Of a stretch of 64,000 nt of DNA, positions 41,040 to 51,007 are shown one piece after another. Under the pieces are notes generated by a model. That model saw only the letters and a list, made by a program, of their open reading frames with translations. It ran no database searches and was not told the origin of the DNA. The stretch is from an uncultured Lachnospiraceae bacterium. GTDB taxonomy: Bacteria > Bacillota > Clostridia > Lachnospirales > Lachnospiraceae. The stretch's first letter is position 1; each line of letters opens with the position of its first letter. The position numbers and the translations under genes were made by a program. The stretch covers positions 20,356 to 84,355 of the forward strand of contig CAJUQY010000010.1 in assembly GCA_910588815.1 (NCBI GenBank). Reading direction: 5' to 3'.

Positions 41040-42572
41040 ATGGTATTAAGCGGTTTGCTGTCTCATGTGGGATATACAAGACTCCGGGGAAATGCCCGAA
41101 GTGAGGTGACGGGAATTACCTGTGATTCCAGGGAGGTGAAATCAGGGGCCCTGTTTGTCTGCCTGGCCGGCTGCAGGGTAGACGGCCATTTATTCGCGGA
41201 GGAGGCACTCAGGCGGGGAGCGTCTGCGGTGGTCATGGAAGAGGGGAACCGGGAGGCGAAAAAGCTGGAAGAGCAGCTTTCTAAGCAGGAGGGGAGGCAG
41301 GTCGGGGGGACTCTTGTGCTGGTGGCTTCCACCAGACGGGTATTTTCCCCCCTGGCAGCGGCTTTTTACGGGTATCCGCTGCGGTCCATGGTATCTGTGG
41401 CAGTGACGGGAACCAAGGGAAAGACGACGACGGCCTATATGCTCCGGCAGATTCTTTCGGAGGCGGGCCATAAAACAGGCCTGATCGGCACCAATGGAGC
41501 CTTTATCGGAGAAAAAAGGCTTCCCCTTTCCCATACGACGCCGGAGGCCCACGAGCTGCAGAAAATTCTTCGGGAGATGAAGGATTGTGGCTGCAGCCAT
41601 GTGGTCATGGAGGTGTCCTCCCAGGGAATCAAGATGGAGCGGGTGGCAGAACTTCATTTCACCTGCGGCATTTTTACCAACCTTTCGCCGGACCACATCG
41701 GGCCGGGGGAGCATGAAAATTTTGAGGATTACCTGTACCAGAAAAGCAGACTGTTCCTAAACTGTGATACCGGCATTATCAATCGGGATGACAAGTGGGC
41801 GGGGGATGTGACGGCCAGAGCTTCCTGCCGCCTGGTGACCTATGGTCTCTCGGAGGGAGACTTCCACGGGGCGGAGCCGGCCCGCTATAAGGACAGCAGG
41901 ATGCTGGGCTGTGAATACCGGCTGGTGCGGGCAGATGGCCAGCGGAGCTTTCAGGAAGGGGCGGGGGCACGGACGGTGGTTTTTCTGCCCCTCCCCGGGG
42001 AATATAATATCCGCAACAGCCTGGCGGCCATTGCCGCGGCGGACCGGCTCGGCGTGTCGCCGGAAACGGCGGCGAAGGCCCTCGGAAATGTCCAGGTGCC
42101 TGGCCGCATGGAAGTGATTTCCGGGAATAACCATCTGTGGGTGATTGTGGATTACGCCCACAACGAGGACAGCATGGAAAACCTGCTGCAAACCTTAAAG
42201 ACCTATGACCCGCGCCGCCTGCTGTGTGTGTTTGGCTGCGGAGGGAACCGATCCAGGCTCCGGCGGATCGGGATGGGGCGGGCGGCAGGGCGTTTTGCGG
42301 ATGTCTCTGTGGTGACGGAGGACAATTCCAGATACGAACGGCTTTCCGACATTCTCACGTCCATCGAGGAAGGGATCAAAGAAAGCGGAGGCTCTTATGT
42401 GGTCATTCCGGACAGACGGGAGGCCATCGGCTATGCCATCCGCCACGGAAAGGTGGGCGATATCATTGCGATCGTCGGAAAGGGCCATGAGGAATACCAG
42501 GAGACCGAGGGGCGGCGGATCCCTTTTTCCGACAGGGAAGAGGCGGAGAGGGCATTACTGATTTATAAATGA
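41040..42572 (+). CDS. murE: MurE-type Mur ligase (UDP-MurNAc-tripeptide synthetase), atypical substrate region
   Basis: 510 residues. It adds the third amino acid to UDP-MurNAc-L-Ala-D-Glu. The three Mur-ligase domains are present: ATP loop TGTKGKTT (123-130), the carbamylated-lysine region YLYQKSRLF (K235) and C-terminal GKGHEEYQ (480-487). Two positions deviate from textbook MurE. The DNPR motif that recognises diaminopimelate is DNSR (428-431), and the usual DHLDYHG loop reads DHIGPGEHENF (218-228). It may be a Clostridia-specific subclass still using meso-DAP (dapF and dapL are in this window) or may add another residue. Adjacent to murF. Confidence 0.88.
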   Translation: MVLSGLLSHVGYTRLRGNARSEVTGITCDSREVKSGALFVCLAGCRVDGHLFAEEALRRGASAVVMEEGNREAKKLEEQLSKQEGRQVGGTLVLVASTRRVFSPLAAAFYGYPLRSMVSVAVTGTKGKTTTAYMLRQILSEAGHKTGLIGTNGAFIGEKRLPLSHTTPEAHELQKILREMKDCGCSHVVMEVSSQGIKMERVAELHFTCGIFTNLSPDHIGPGEHENFEDYLYQKSRLFLNCDTGIINRDDKWAGDVTARASCRLVTYGLSEGDFHGAEPARYKDSRMLGCEYRLVRADGQRSFQEGAGARTVVFLPLPGEYNIRNSLAAIAAADRLGVSPETAAKALGNVQVPGRMEVISGNNHLWVIVDYAHNEDSMENLLQTLKTYDPRRLLCVFGCGGNRSRLRRIGMGRAAGRFADVSVVTEDNSRYERLSDILTSIEEGIKESGGSYVVIPDRREAIGYAIRHGKVGDIIAIVGKGHEEYQETEGRRIPFSDREEAERALLIYK

Positions 42573-42594
42573 TTTATAAATGAGAGGAAAAAGG

Positions 42595-43983
42595 ATGGAA
42601 CGGACAACAGTAGAGGATATCGTGCGGGCGACAGGGGGAACGCTTCTGGCGGGAAGCCTGGAGACTCCCGTGGAAAATGTGAGCATTGATTCCAGGGTTA
42701 TGAAGGGCGGGGATCTTTTCGTGCCCTTAATCGGGGCCAGATCGGATGCCCATGATTACCTGGGGCAGGCCATAGAGAACGGGGCGGTGGCGGTACTCTC
42801 TGAAAGAGAGATGGAACCGCTTTTTGGAGCCGCCTGGATCCGTGTGGAGAATACCTTAAAAGCACTGCAGGCTGTGGGAAAGGATTACAGGGAACGGCTG
42901 GGTATCCCTGTTGTCGGCATCACCGGCAGTGTAGGCAAGACGACCACCAGGGAGATGACGGCGGCGGCCCTGGGGGCAGGCTATTCGGTTTTTAAGACCT
43001 CAAAAAATTTCAACAGTGATATCGGACTTCCCGTTACCATGACGGAGATGGGGGAGAAGCATGAACTGGCGGTGCTGGAGATGGGAATGAGTGATTTCGG
43101 GGAGATGGAGACCCTCTCCTCTCTGGCAGAGCCGGCGGTGGCCGTGATCACCAACATCGGTGTGGCCCACATCGAACAACTGGGAACTAGGGAGAATATC
43201 TTTAAGGAAAAGCTGAAAATTGCATCCTCCATGAAGCCCGGCGGCACACTGATTTTAAACGGGGATGACGAATATCTGAGAACCGTGCCAAAAACCTGCG
43301 GTTTTAAAAGGATTTTTTACGGCTTCGGAGAAACCTGTGATTTTCGGGCGGAGGCAGTGGAAACAAGAGCCGATGGGACGGCGTTTACGGCTGTCTATGG
43401 AGATGAGCAGGTGAGAGTAAGTCTTCCGGTTATGGGACGGCACATGGTTATGGACGCCCTGGCGGCCTTGGCGGCCGCCGTCACCCAGGGGATTTCCATG
43501 GAGCGGGCGGCAAAGGCTCTGGCGGATTTTTCCGGGTTTAAAAACCGCCAGCAGATCTACAGGCTTTCAGGCTTTACTATGATCGACGACACCTACAACG
43601 CAAGTCCGGACTCCATGCGGGCGGCTCTCATGGTTTTAAGCGGCATGGAGACGTCCGGAAAAAGGGTGGCTGTCCTGGCGGATATGATGGAGCTGGGGGA
43701 GGAGACAGGGCGTTTTCACCGGGAGACAGGACGGTTCGCGGCCGGGCTTTCTCTGGACTGCCTGGTCTGTATCGGGGAACTGGCCAAGGAGATTGGGGCG
43801 GGATTTTTGGAGGGGATTTCCGGGAAGAAAAATTCGGATGAGGCCCAGGTGCATTTTTTTGTCTCCGGAGAAACGGCGCTGCCATTTTTAAAAACTCTGG
43901 CGGGAGATCAGAATCTGATGCTCCTCAAAGGCTCCAATGCGATGAAGCTGTCTCAGACGGCGGCAGCCTTGCGTGAACAGTAA
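42595..43983 (+). CDS. murF: UDP-MurNAc-tripeptide-D-alanyl-D-alanine ligase
   Basis: 462 residues. It attaches D-Ala-D-Ala to complete the pentapeptide precursor. Motifs: GITGSVGKTTTREM, NIGVAHIEQLGTRENIFKEKLKI, DDTYNASPDSM and VLADMMELGEE, all standard MurF. GAGAGG seven bases upstream supports ATG 42595 over ATG 42580. It lies 22 bases after murE. Confidence 0.96.
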   Translation: MERTTVEDIVRATGGTLLAGSLETPVENVSIDSRVMKGGDLFVPLIGARSDAHDYLGQAIENGAVAVLSEREMEPLFGAAWIRVENTLKALQAVGKDYRERLGIPVVGITGSVGKTTTREMTAAALGAGYSVFKTSKNFNSDIGLPVTMTEMGEKHELAVLEMGMSDFGEMETLSSLAEPAVAVITNIGVAHIEQLGTRENIFKEKLKIASSMKPGGTLILNGDDEYLRTVPKTCGFKRIFYGFGETCDFRAEAVETRADGTAFTAVYGDEQVRVSLPVMGRHMVMDALAALAAAVTQGISMERAAKALADFSGFKNRQQIYRLSGFTMIDDTYNASPDSMRAALMVLSGMETSGKRVAVLADMMELGEETGRFHRETGRFAAGLSLDCLVCIGELAKEIGAGFLEGISGKKNSDEAQVHFFVSGETALPFLKTLAGDQNLMLLKGSNAMKLSQTAAALREQ

Positions 43984-44012
43984 CAGAAGTTCTTTTACAG
44001 TACAGAAAGAGA

Positions 44013-46232
44013 ATGAAATACATGTTAAAACCATATGCGGATGTCATCATAGACATTACCCATACGGCGGTAGACCGGGCCTTTCAGTATGAAGTCCCGG
44101 AGGAGCTTTCAGGGCAGGCAGTGCTGGGAGCAAAGATTCGGGCTCCCTTCGGAAACGGAAACCGCCTTCGGGACGGTTATATCATCGGATTTTCGGAGAA
44201 ACCGGAATATGATCCGTTAAAGATCAAGAAAATAGCGGCTGTCTGCGAGGACGGTATGCCCCTGGAGGGGCAGATGATCCGTCTTGCGGCCTGGATGAAG
44301 GAGCGGTACGGTTCTACCATGATCCAGGCCTTAAAGACTGTGCTTCCGGCAAAGAGGAAACTAAAGGCCGTGGAAAAGAAGTATCTGGTGCGGAGGGTGA
44401 GCCGGGAGGAATGTGAAGAATTACTCGCTCTTTACCGCAGGAAAAATCAGAAAGCCAGAGTGAGGCTTCTGGAGGCTTTTCTTGCGGACGAGGTACTTCC
44501 CTATGAGATGGTGGTGCAGAAGCTTCGGGTGTCGGCGGCTTCGGTGAAGCCCTTCCTGGAACAGGGGATTTGTATCCTGGAGACAAAAAGCCGTTTCCGC
44601 AATCCCATCGGAGAGCATCTCGTAAGGGGGGACAGCGTTCATTTAAACGAAGAGCAGAGGCAGGCGGTGAACGGGCTTCTTACCGTATGGCGGGGAGATA
44701 AAAGGCCCTGTCTGCTCCACGGGATCACGGGGAGCGGGAAGACGGAGGTCTATATGGAGGTGATCCGCCGGGTGGTGGAAGAGGGGCGTCAGGCCATCGT
44801 GCTTATTCCGGAGATCGCCCTGACCTGGCAGACAGTCATGAGGTTTTACAGGCAGTTCGGGGAGCGGGTGTCCATCGTCCATTCCAGGCTTTCGGCGGGA
44901 GAAAAATCCGATCAGATGGAGAGGGCAAGGCGGGGAGAGCTGGATATCATGATCGGTCCCCGTTCCGCTCTGTTTACCCCCTTTTCCAATCTGGGATTAA
45001 TCATTATTGACGAAGAGCATGAATCGGCCTACAAAAGTGAGACTGTCCCCAAGTATCACGCCGTCGATACGGCTATCCGCCGGTGTGAGCTGGCCGGGGC
45101 CATGACGATTCTTGGATCGGCGACCCCCTCGGCGGCCTCCTATTATCGGGCGCAGAACGGGGAATATCATTTCTTTCAGATGAAAGTGAGGGCCAAAGAG
45201 CTGAGCGCTCTGCCCTCGGTAGAGATTGTGGATCTCAGAGCTGAGCTTAAGGCCGGAAACCGGGGGATTTTCAGCCGGAGGCTCCAGGAACTGATGGTGG
45301 AGACGCTTGGGCGGAGAGAGCAGATCCTGCTTTTCTTAAACAGGAGAGGCTATGCCGGTTTTGTCTCCTGCAGGGCCTGCGGCAAGGCAGTCAAATGTCC
45401 CCACTGTGACGTGAGCTTAAAGGTCCACCGGGACGGAACCTTAAAATGTCATTACTGCGGGTATGAGACGGTTATCCCAAAGACATGCCCCTCCTGCGGT
45501 TCCGGATATATTGCCGGGTTTGGAACGGGAACCCAGAAGGTGGAGGCCATGGTGAAGGCCATGTTTCCGGAGGCAGCCGTCCTCAGGATGGATATGGATA
45601 CCACCGCGAGAAAGGGCAGCCATGAAGCCATCCTGTCTGCCTTTGCCGACGGAAAAGCAGATATTTTAATCGGAACCCAGATGATTGTCAAAGGGCACGA
45701 TTTTCCGCGGGTGACATTGGTGGGGATTTTAGCGGCAGATCTGTCTCTTTATTCCGGCGGCTATGAGGCGGGGGAGCGGACCTTTTCCCTGCTTACCCAG
45801 GCGGCGGGACGGGCAGGGCGGGACAGCCTCCCCGGGCATGTGGTGATTCAGAGCTATGCGCCGGACCATTACAGCGTGGAGGCGGCGGCCAGTCAGGATT
45901 ACGAGGGCTTTTACTGGCATGAAATCCTGTACCGGAAGCTGCTCCGTTATCCCCCTGTCTCCAGGATGCTTACCCTGTTGATTACTTCCAGGGAGGAGGA
46001 GGAGGCGGAGGCCATGGCCCGGACGGTGAAGCGGCAGGCGGAGGCCATCAATGAAGAGGGGATTTTGGAGCTGGTGGGGCCGGCGAAGGCATCCGTAGCA
46101 AAGATTAACGATATATACCGGTATATGTTCTATGCGAAGTGCGAGGAGGAAGCCCCGCTCCTGGAACTGAAACAAAGCATTGAGGCTTTGGAATGGGGAA
46201 AGAACGTGCAGTACCAGTTTGATATGGAATAA
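44013..46232 (+). CDS. priA: Primosomal protein N' (PriA helicase)
   Basis: 739 residues. It restarts collapsed replication forks. In order: the N-terminal 3'-DNA-binding domain (ADVIIDITHTAVDRAFQY), helicase motif I GITGSGKTE, motif II DEEH, the zinc-binding cysteines CRACGKAVKCPHC and CHYCGYETVIPKTCPSCG, and the C-terminal helicase motifs IGTQMIVKGHDFPRV and QAAGRAGRD. It is followed by def-fmt in the usual Firmicutes order. Confidence 0.97.
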   Translation: MKYMLKPYADVIIDITHTAVDRAFQYEVPEELSGQAVLGAKIRAPFGNGNRLRDGYIIGFSEKPEYDPLKIKKIAAVCEDGMPLEGQMIRLAAWMKERYGSTMIQALKTVLPAKRKLKAVEKKYLVRRVSREECEELLALYRRKNQKARVRLLEAFLADEVLPYEMVVQKLRVSAASVKPFLEQGICILETKSRFRNPIGEHLVRGDSVHLNEEQRQAVNGLLTVWRGDKRPCLLHGITGSGKTEVYMEVIRRVVEEGRQAIVLIPEIALTWQTVMRFYRQFGERVSIVHSRLSAGEKSDQMERARRGELDIMIGPRSALFTPFSNLGLIIIDEEHESAYKSETVPKYHAVDTAIRRCELAGAMTILGSATPSAASYYRAQNGEYHFFQMKVRAKELSALPSVEIVDLRAELKAGNRGIFSRRLQELMVETLGRREQILLFLNRRGYAGFVSCRACGKAVKCPHCDVSLKVHRDGTLKCHYCGYETVIPKTCPSCGSGYIAGFGTGTQKVEAMVKAMFPEAAVLRMDMDTTARKGSHEAILSAFADGKADILIGTQMIVKGHDFPRVTLVGILAADLSLYSGGYEAGERTFSLLTQAAGRAGRDSLPGHVVIQSYAPDHYSVEAAASQDYEGFYWHEILYRKLLRYPPVSRMLTLLITSREEEEAEAMARTVKRQAEAINEEGILELVGPAKASVAKINDIYRYMFYAKCEEEAPLLELKQSIEALEWGKNVQYQFDME

Positions 46233-46279
46233 AACAAAGGCTGAAAAATATTTTATAAGATAAGAAAGGATGTTGCACT

Positions 46280-46747
46280 ATGGCACTCAGGCTGATTCGG
46301 GAGATTGGAGACGAAGTACTGACCAAGAAGGCAAAGGAAGTAAAGGCTATGACACCGCGGACGGAAAAATTGATTGCGGATATGCTGGACACCATGTATG
46401 AGGCGGAGGGCGTCGGCCTGGCAGCGCCCCAGGTGGGAGTCTTAAAGCAGATTGTGGTGATCGATATCGGGGACGGGCCGGTGGTGTTGGTCAATCCTGT
46501 GATTCTAAAAACAGACGGCGAACAGACCGGACCGGAGGCATGCCTCAGCGTTCCCGGCAAGCAGGGAACAGTCACGAGGCCGAACCATGTGATTGTCCGG
46601 GCTATGGACGAGCATATGGAGGAGCGGGAAATCGAGGCGGAAGAGCTTTTGGCCAGGGCGATCTGCCACGAATGTGACCATCTGGAGGGGAAACTCTATG
46701 TGGAGTTTGTGGAAGGAGAACTGGAGGACGTCGTGGATGAGGAATAG
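46280..46747 (+). CDS. def: Peptide deformylase
   Basis: 155 residues. It removes the N-formyl group from nascent proteins. The three signature motifs are GVGLAAPQVG (about 41-50), EACLSVPG with the metal-binding Cys, and CHECDHLEG with the HExxH metal site. AGAAAGGATG precedes ATG 46280. Confidence 0.97.
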   Translation: MALRLIREIGDEVLTKKAKEVKAMTPRTEKLIADMLDTMYEAEGVGLAAPQVGVLKQIVVIDIGDGPVVLVNPVILKTDGEQTGPEACLSVPGKQGTVTRPNHVIVRAMDEHMEEREIEAEELLARAICHECDHLEGKLYVEFVEGELEDVVDEE

Positions 46748-46855
46748 CCGGAGCTCAGCCATTCCTGAGGAGTAATTTAAATTTTTCTTAAAAAAGTGTG
46801 AAAAATGCAGCTTTTGCGGAAAAAGAGAGTATACTGGAAGATGGAGGAAACACTT

Positions 46856-47803
46856 ATGAAGCTTGTATTTATGGGGACACCGGATTTTGCGGTCCCGGCC
46901 CTTGCAGCTTTGGCCGCAGGAGGGCATGAGATAAGCGCGGTTGTGACTCAGCCTGACAAGCCGAAGGGGCGGGGAAAGGCGATGCAGATGCCGCCGGTGA
47001 AGGAAGAGGCCCTGGCCCTCGGGATCCCGGTGCTTCAGCCGGAGCGGATCCGGGACAATGGGCCGTTTTTGGAAGAACTTAAGAGGATCGGCCCGGATGC
47101 TATCGTAGTGGCCGCTTTCGGACAGCTTTTGCCGACAGAGCTCCTCACGCTTCCAAGGTATGGCTGTATCAACATCCACGCCTCCCTGCTCCCCAAATAC
47201 CGGGGAGCCGCACCGATTCAGTGGGTGATCATTGACGGAGAGCAGGAGACGGGAATCACCACCATGTATATGGAAGAAGGCCTGGATACGGGAGACATGC
47301 TTCTCAGGACCGTGGTGCCCATCGATCCGGACGAGACGGGCGGAAGCCTTCACGACAAGCTGGCGGCGGCAGGCGGCCCGCTGATCTTAGAGACCTTGAA
47401 GGGGTTAGAGGAGGGAAGCCTTACAAGGGTTCCTCAGACGGGAGAGACCTGCTATGCGAAGATGCTTACGAAGTCTCTTGGGAACGTGGATTGGTCTATG
47501 AAGGCCGCTGCGATCGAACGGCTGATCCGGGGGCTTTCTCCCTGGCCCGGCACTTACAGCCATCTGGGAGAAAAGACGGTGAAGTTTTGGAAAAGCGAGG
47601 TTTATGAGGGAGAAGTCCCGACGGAGATGACGAGCCTCCCCTGCGGCACCGTGGCGGCGGTGACAAAAGATGCCATTGTCATAAAGGCCGGGGATGGTTT
47701 TTTGGCGGTGAAGGAGCTTCAGCTTTCCGGAAAAAAGCGGATGGACGCGGGGGCTTTCCTGCGGGGACATTCTTTGCGGATCGGAGATAAAATGGAGGGA
47801 TAA
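46856..47803 (+). CDS. fmt: Methionyl-tRNA formyltransferase
   Basis: 315 residues. It formylates Met-tRNAi using 10-formyltetrahydrofolate. The catalytic segment INIHASLLPKYRGAAPIQW with the Asn/His pair, the SLLPKYRG loop and the C-terminal OB-like domain (from about 210) are visible. GGAGGA supports ATG 46856; the frame is open from 46805 but without a ribosome binding site. It works together with def. Confidence 0.97.
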   Translation: MKLVFMGTPDFAVPALAALAAGGHEISAVVTQPDKPKGRGKAMQMPPVKEEALALGIPVLQPERIRDNGPFLEELKRIGPDAIVVAAFGQLLPTELLTLPRYGCINIHASLLPKYRGAAPIQWVIIDGEQETGITTMYMEEGLDTGDMLLRTVVPIDPDETGGSLHDKLAAAGGPLILETLKGLEEGSLTRVPQTGETCYAKMLTKSLGNVDWSMKAAAIERLIRGLSPWPGTYSHLGEKTVKFWKSEVYEGEVPTEMTSLPCGTVAAVTKDAIVIKAGDGFLAVKELQLSGKKRMDAGAFLRGHSLRIGDKMEG

Positions 47804-47806
47804 GAG

Positions 47807-48529
47807 ATGCCTTATTATTATGGATACCGTTACTATTTTGACCCTACGTGGATTTTGATTCTTGTGGGAATGGTGATCTGCCTGATCGCCCAGGCGAGAG
47901 TGAAGGGCTCCTTTTCCAAGTATTCCAAGGTTATGAGCCGCACCGGCATGACCGGAGCAGAGGCGGCCAGGCGGCTTTTGGACAGTCAGGGGATTTATGG
48001 AGTACAGATTCTGAGAGTCGCCGGAAGTCTGACCGACCACTATGATCCGAGGAACAAAACCTTGAAGCTGTCGGATTCCGTCTATGGCAGCCGTTCTGTG
48101 GCGGCGATCGGTGTAGCTGCCCATGAGTGCGGCCATGCCATTCAGGACGAGGTGGGGTATTCGCCCTTAAGGCTTCGGACGGCCTTTGTCCCGGTGGCCA
48201 ATTTCGGCTCCGGCATCAGCATGATCCTCATTGTGGCGGGATTGATTTTCGGCGCCAGGAGCGGAAGCTATTCTATTCTGGTTAATCTTGGGATTTTCTG
48301 TTTTTCTCTGGCAGTGCTGTTCCAGCTCATTACGCTTCCTGTGGAATTTAACGCGTCAAGCCGTGCGCTGACGCTTCTTAGGGATACGGGGATTCTTTAC
48401 GGAGATGAGGTGGGGCAGACGAGAAAGGTCCTTTCGGCAGCGGCGCTGACCTATGTGGCGGGAGCGCTTTCTTCTATGCTGCAGCTTCTCCGGCTGATTA
48501 TTCTGTTCGGAGGACGGAACCGTGACTGA
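47807..48529 (+). CDS. yugP: Membrane zinc metallopeptidase YugP
   Basis: 240 residues. An N-terminal helix (WILILVGMVICLIAQA), the zinc site AAHECGHAIQD (HExxH, about 105-115) and two or three further helices around 130-190 and near 220. The family (Zn_peptidase_2) is widespread in Firmicutes with no settled substrate. Three bases separate it from fmt, and its end overlaps rsmB by eight bases. Confidence 0.92.
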   Translation: MPYYYGYRYYFDPTWILILVGMVICLIAQARVKGSFSKYSKVMSRTGMTGAEAARRLLDSQGIYGVQILRVAGSLTDHYDPRNKTLKLSDSVYGSRSVAAIGVAAHECGHAIQDEVGYSPLRLRTAFVPVANFGSGISMILIVAGLIFGARSGSYSILVNLGIFCFSLAVLFQLITLPVEFNASSRALTLLRDTGILYGDEVGQTRKVLSAAALTYVAGALSSMLQLLRLIILFGGRNRD

Positions 48530-49895
48530 TGTAAGAGAGCTCGGCCTTGACTGTTTGACAGAGATTTTGGAGAAGGGCCGGCACAGTCATGTGGTGCTCA
48601 GACAGACCCTGGAGGCTGGCCGTGAGCTTCCCAGACGCGAGAGGGCCTTTCTCACCCGCCTGGTGGAGGGAACCCTGGAGCGCCTTTATGAGCTGGATTA
48701 CCTCATCGACTGTTTTTCCAGGATAACGACCGAGAAGCAGAAGCCTTTTATCAGAAATCTATTAAGGATCAGTGTTTATCAGATCAAATATATGGATTCG
48801 GTGCCGGCGCGGGCGGCAGTCAGCGAGGCGGTACGCCTTGCTGGGAAGAGGGGGTTTCGTTCCCTCCAGGGATTTGTGAACGGAGTGCTCCGAACCATAG
48901 TCAGGGAACATGCCAAGGTTTCTTATCCTCGGAGAGAGGACGGATTTTCCCAGTGGGCCAGAGTGGTTTATTCCATGCCGGTCTGGATCACGCAGGAGCT
49001 TCTTTCGGAATACGGGGAGGAACGGACGGAGCGCATGCTTTCAGGCGGACTTTCCGGGCGGCCCTTTACCGTAAGATGCAATTTGAGCAGGGCCGGCGAG
49101 GAAAAAATCCGTGAAAGCCTTTCGGCCCAGGGGATTGAGGCCAGGCCGGTGCCGGAGGTGCCGGGAGTATTTACTTTGACCGGGTTTGACCGGCCGGAAG
49201 AAATTGCGGCCTTTCAGGAGGGCTTTTTGCAGGTACAAGATGTGAGCTCCGTGCTGGCAGGGCTTGCGGCGGATATCAGGGAGGGAGATTTTGTGCTGGA
49301 TATCTGCGCGGCGCCCGGTGGGAAAAGTCTTCACGCGGCGGATCTTCTGGCGGGCAGCGGCCATGTGGAGGCCAGGGATTTGACGGAGGCGAAGGTATCG
49401 CTCATCCGGGAAAACCAGGAGAGAAGTCGGTTTTCCAATCTTTCCCTCCGGGTGTGGGACGCCCGCATTCCGGACGAGGCCATGTTTGGCCGGGCCGATG
49501 TGGTCCTTGCGGATTTGCCCTGCTCGGGGCTTGGAATCATCGGCAGGAAAAGCGACATCAAATACAAGCTGACGAAATCTGCGCAGGAGGAGCTTGCCGC
49601 CCTTCAGAGAGAGATTCTCGACGCTTCCTGGCGGTATGTGAGGCCGGGCGGCCGGCTGGTTTTTTCCACCTGTACCGTATTTCCCTCGGAAAATCGGGAA
49701 AATGCCAGGTGGTTTGCGGAAAATTATCCGTTTGTGCAGGTAAACCTGAGAGAAGAACTGCCGCAGCGCTTTTTTGTTGGAACCGAAAATCAGGAAACAA
49801 ATGATCGGGAAGCGGGGGCCGGCTGGCTTCAGCTTCTGCCGGGAGAGAAAGGAACGGATGGATTCTTTATTGCAGCGTTCAGAAGGACAAAATAA
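48522..49895 (+). CDS. rsmB: 16S rRNA (cytosine-967-C5)-methyltransferase
   Basis: 457 residues. An N-terminal NusB-like RNA-binding domain (about 1-135) joins a SAM-dependent Nol1/Nop2/Sun methyltransferase. SAM motif I appears as LDICAAPGGKSLHAADLL, and the two catalytic cysteines as DLPCSGLG and FSTCTVFPSENREN. GTG 48522 overlaps yugP. The C-terminus overlaps rlmN by 38 bases. Confidence 0.95.
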   Translation: MTDVRELGLDCLTEILEKGRHSHVVLRQTLEAGRELPRRERAFLTRLVEGTLERLYELDYLIDCFSRITTEKQKPFIRNLLRISVYQIKYMDSVPARAAVSEAVRLAGKRGFRSLQGFVNGVLRTIVREHAKVSYPRREDGFSQWARVVYSMPVWITQELLSEYGEERTERMLSGGLSGRPFTVRCNLSRAGEEKIRESLSAQGIEARPVPEVPGVFTLTGFDRPEEIAAFQEGFLQVQDVSSVLAGLAADIREGDFVLDICAAPGGKSLHAADLLAGSGHVEARDLTEAKVSLIRENQERSRFSNLSLRVWDARIPDEAMFGRADVVLADLPCSGLGIIGRKSDIKYKLTKSAQEELAALQREILDASWRYVRPGGRLVFSTCTVFPSENRENARWFAENYPFVQVNLREELPQRFFVGTENQETNDREAGAGWLQLLPGEKGTDGFFIAAFRRTK

Positions 49896-50958
49896 GCAGG
49901 ATCTAAGATCCTTAAGCTTTGAGGAGCTACAGGGAGCGCTCGCCGCCATGGGGGAAAAGCCCTTCCGGGCGAAGCAGATCTTTTCCTGGCTCCATGAGAA
50001 GCAGGCGGAGGATGTCTCGGAGATGACGGATCTCTCCAAGACCCTCAGAGAGGCTCTTTCGGACCGGTTTTGCCTGACCGTCCTGAAACCGGTGGACGTT
50101 CTCGTCTCGAAGCTTGACGGTACCAGAAAATATTTGTTCGGACTGGCGGACGGCAATGTCATTGAGAGTGTCTGGATGGAATACCATCATGGAAACAGTG
50201 TGTGCATCTCCACCCAGGCAGGCTGCCGGATGGGCTGCCGTTTCTGCGCCTCCACCATAGACGGACTGGTGCGGAACCTTTCCCCCGGAGAAATGTTGGA
50301 GCAGGTCTATCGGATGGGGCGCCTTACGGGAAAGCGGGTTTCCAATGTGGTTTTGATGGGGTCCGGCGAGCCGCTGGATAATTACGGCAATGTGGTACGG
50401 TTTATCCGGCTGCTCACCGATAAAAGGGGGCTGGGGCTCAGCGCCAGGAGCATTACCATTTCCACCTGCGGGCTTCCGGCTGAAATCCGCCGTTTGGCCG
50501 GGGAGGGGCTTCCGGTGACTCTGGCACTTTCTCTTCACGCTCCAAGCGACGAAAAACGCAGGGAGCTGATGCCCATAGCCAGAAAATATAGTCTGGAGGA
50601 GGTGCTTCCCGCCTGTGACTATTATTTTAAACAGACCGGCAGGAGGGTAAGCTTTGAATACAGCCTGGTGGGCGGAGTCAACGATACAAGAGAGGAAGCG
50701 ATGGCTCTTTCGGCCCTGCTGGGAAAACGGGATTGCCACGTAAATCTGATCCCGGTCAATCCGGTAAAAGAGCGGAAATATGTCCGTTCCAGCCGGCAGG
50801 CCGTCGCCGATTTCAAAAATGTACTTGAAAAAAATGAGATTAATGCTACTATAAGAAGAGAAATGGGGCGTGATATAAACGGGGCCTGCGGGCAGCTCAG
50901 GCGCAGTTATACTCACGAGCATACTTATTTGCCAAGTGATTCCCCATTTTTCCCATAA
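49858..50958 (+). CDS. rlmN: 23S rRNA (adenine-2503-C2)-methyltransferase
   Basis: 366 residues, a radical SAM enzyme that methylates A2503 of 23S rRNA and A37 of some tRNAs. The CxxxCxxC cluster ligands are in AGCRMGCRFCAST, and the C-terminal methyl-carrying Cys in GACGQLRRSY. GAAAGGA supports ATG 49858, which lies inside rsmB; the frame is open upstream to 49774 without a better start. It is RlmN rather than the resistance enzyme Cfr by length and context. Confidence 0.95.
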   Translation: MDSLLQRSEGQNKQDLRSLSFEELQGALAAMGEKPFRAKQIFSWLHEKQAEDVSEMTDLSKTLREALSDRFCLTVLKPVDVLVSKLDGTRKYLFGLADGNVIESVWMEYHHGNSVCISTQAGCRMGCRFCASTIDGLVRNLSPGEMLEQVYRMGRLTGKRVSNVVLMGSGEPLDNYGNVVRFIRLLTDKRGLGLSARSITISTCGLPAEIRRLAGEGLPVTLALSLHAPSDEKRRELMPIARKYSLEEVLPACDYYFKQTGRRVSFEYSLVGGVNDTREEAMALSALLGKRDCHVNLIPVNPVKERKYVRSSRQAVADFKNVLEKNEINATIRREMGRDINGACGQLRRSYTHEHTYLPSDSPFFP

Positions 50959-51007
50959 CAATGGAAGTTATTCTGTCAAATCATTTGGCTCACAGGTATA
51001 TCAGGAG

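Noticed and set aside
49041..50162. 373-codon minus-strand open frame across rsmB and rlmN
   Set aside because: Antisense to two confidently identified methyltransferase genes with conserved catalytic motifs.
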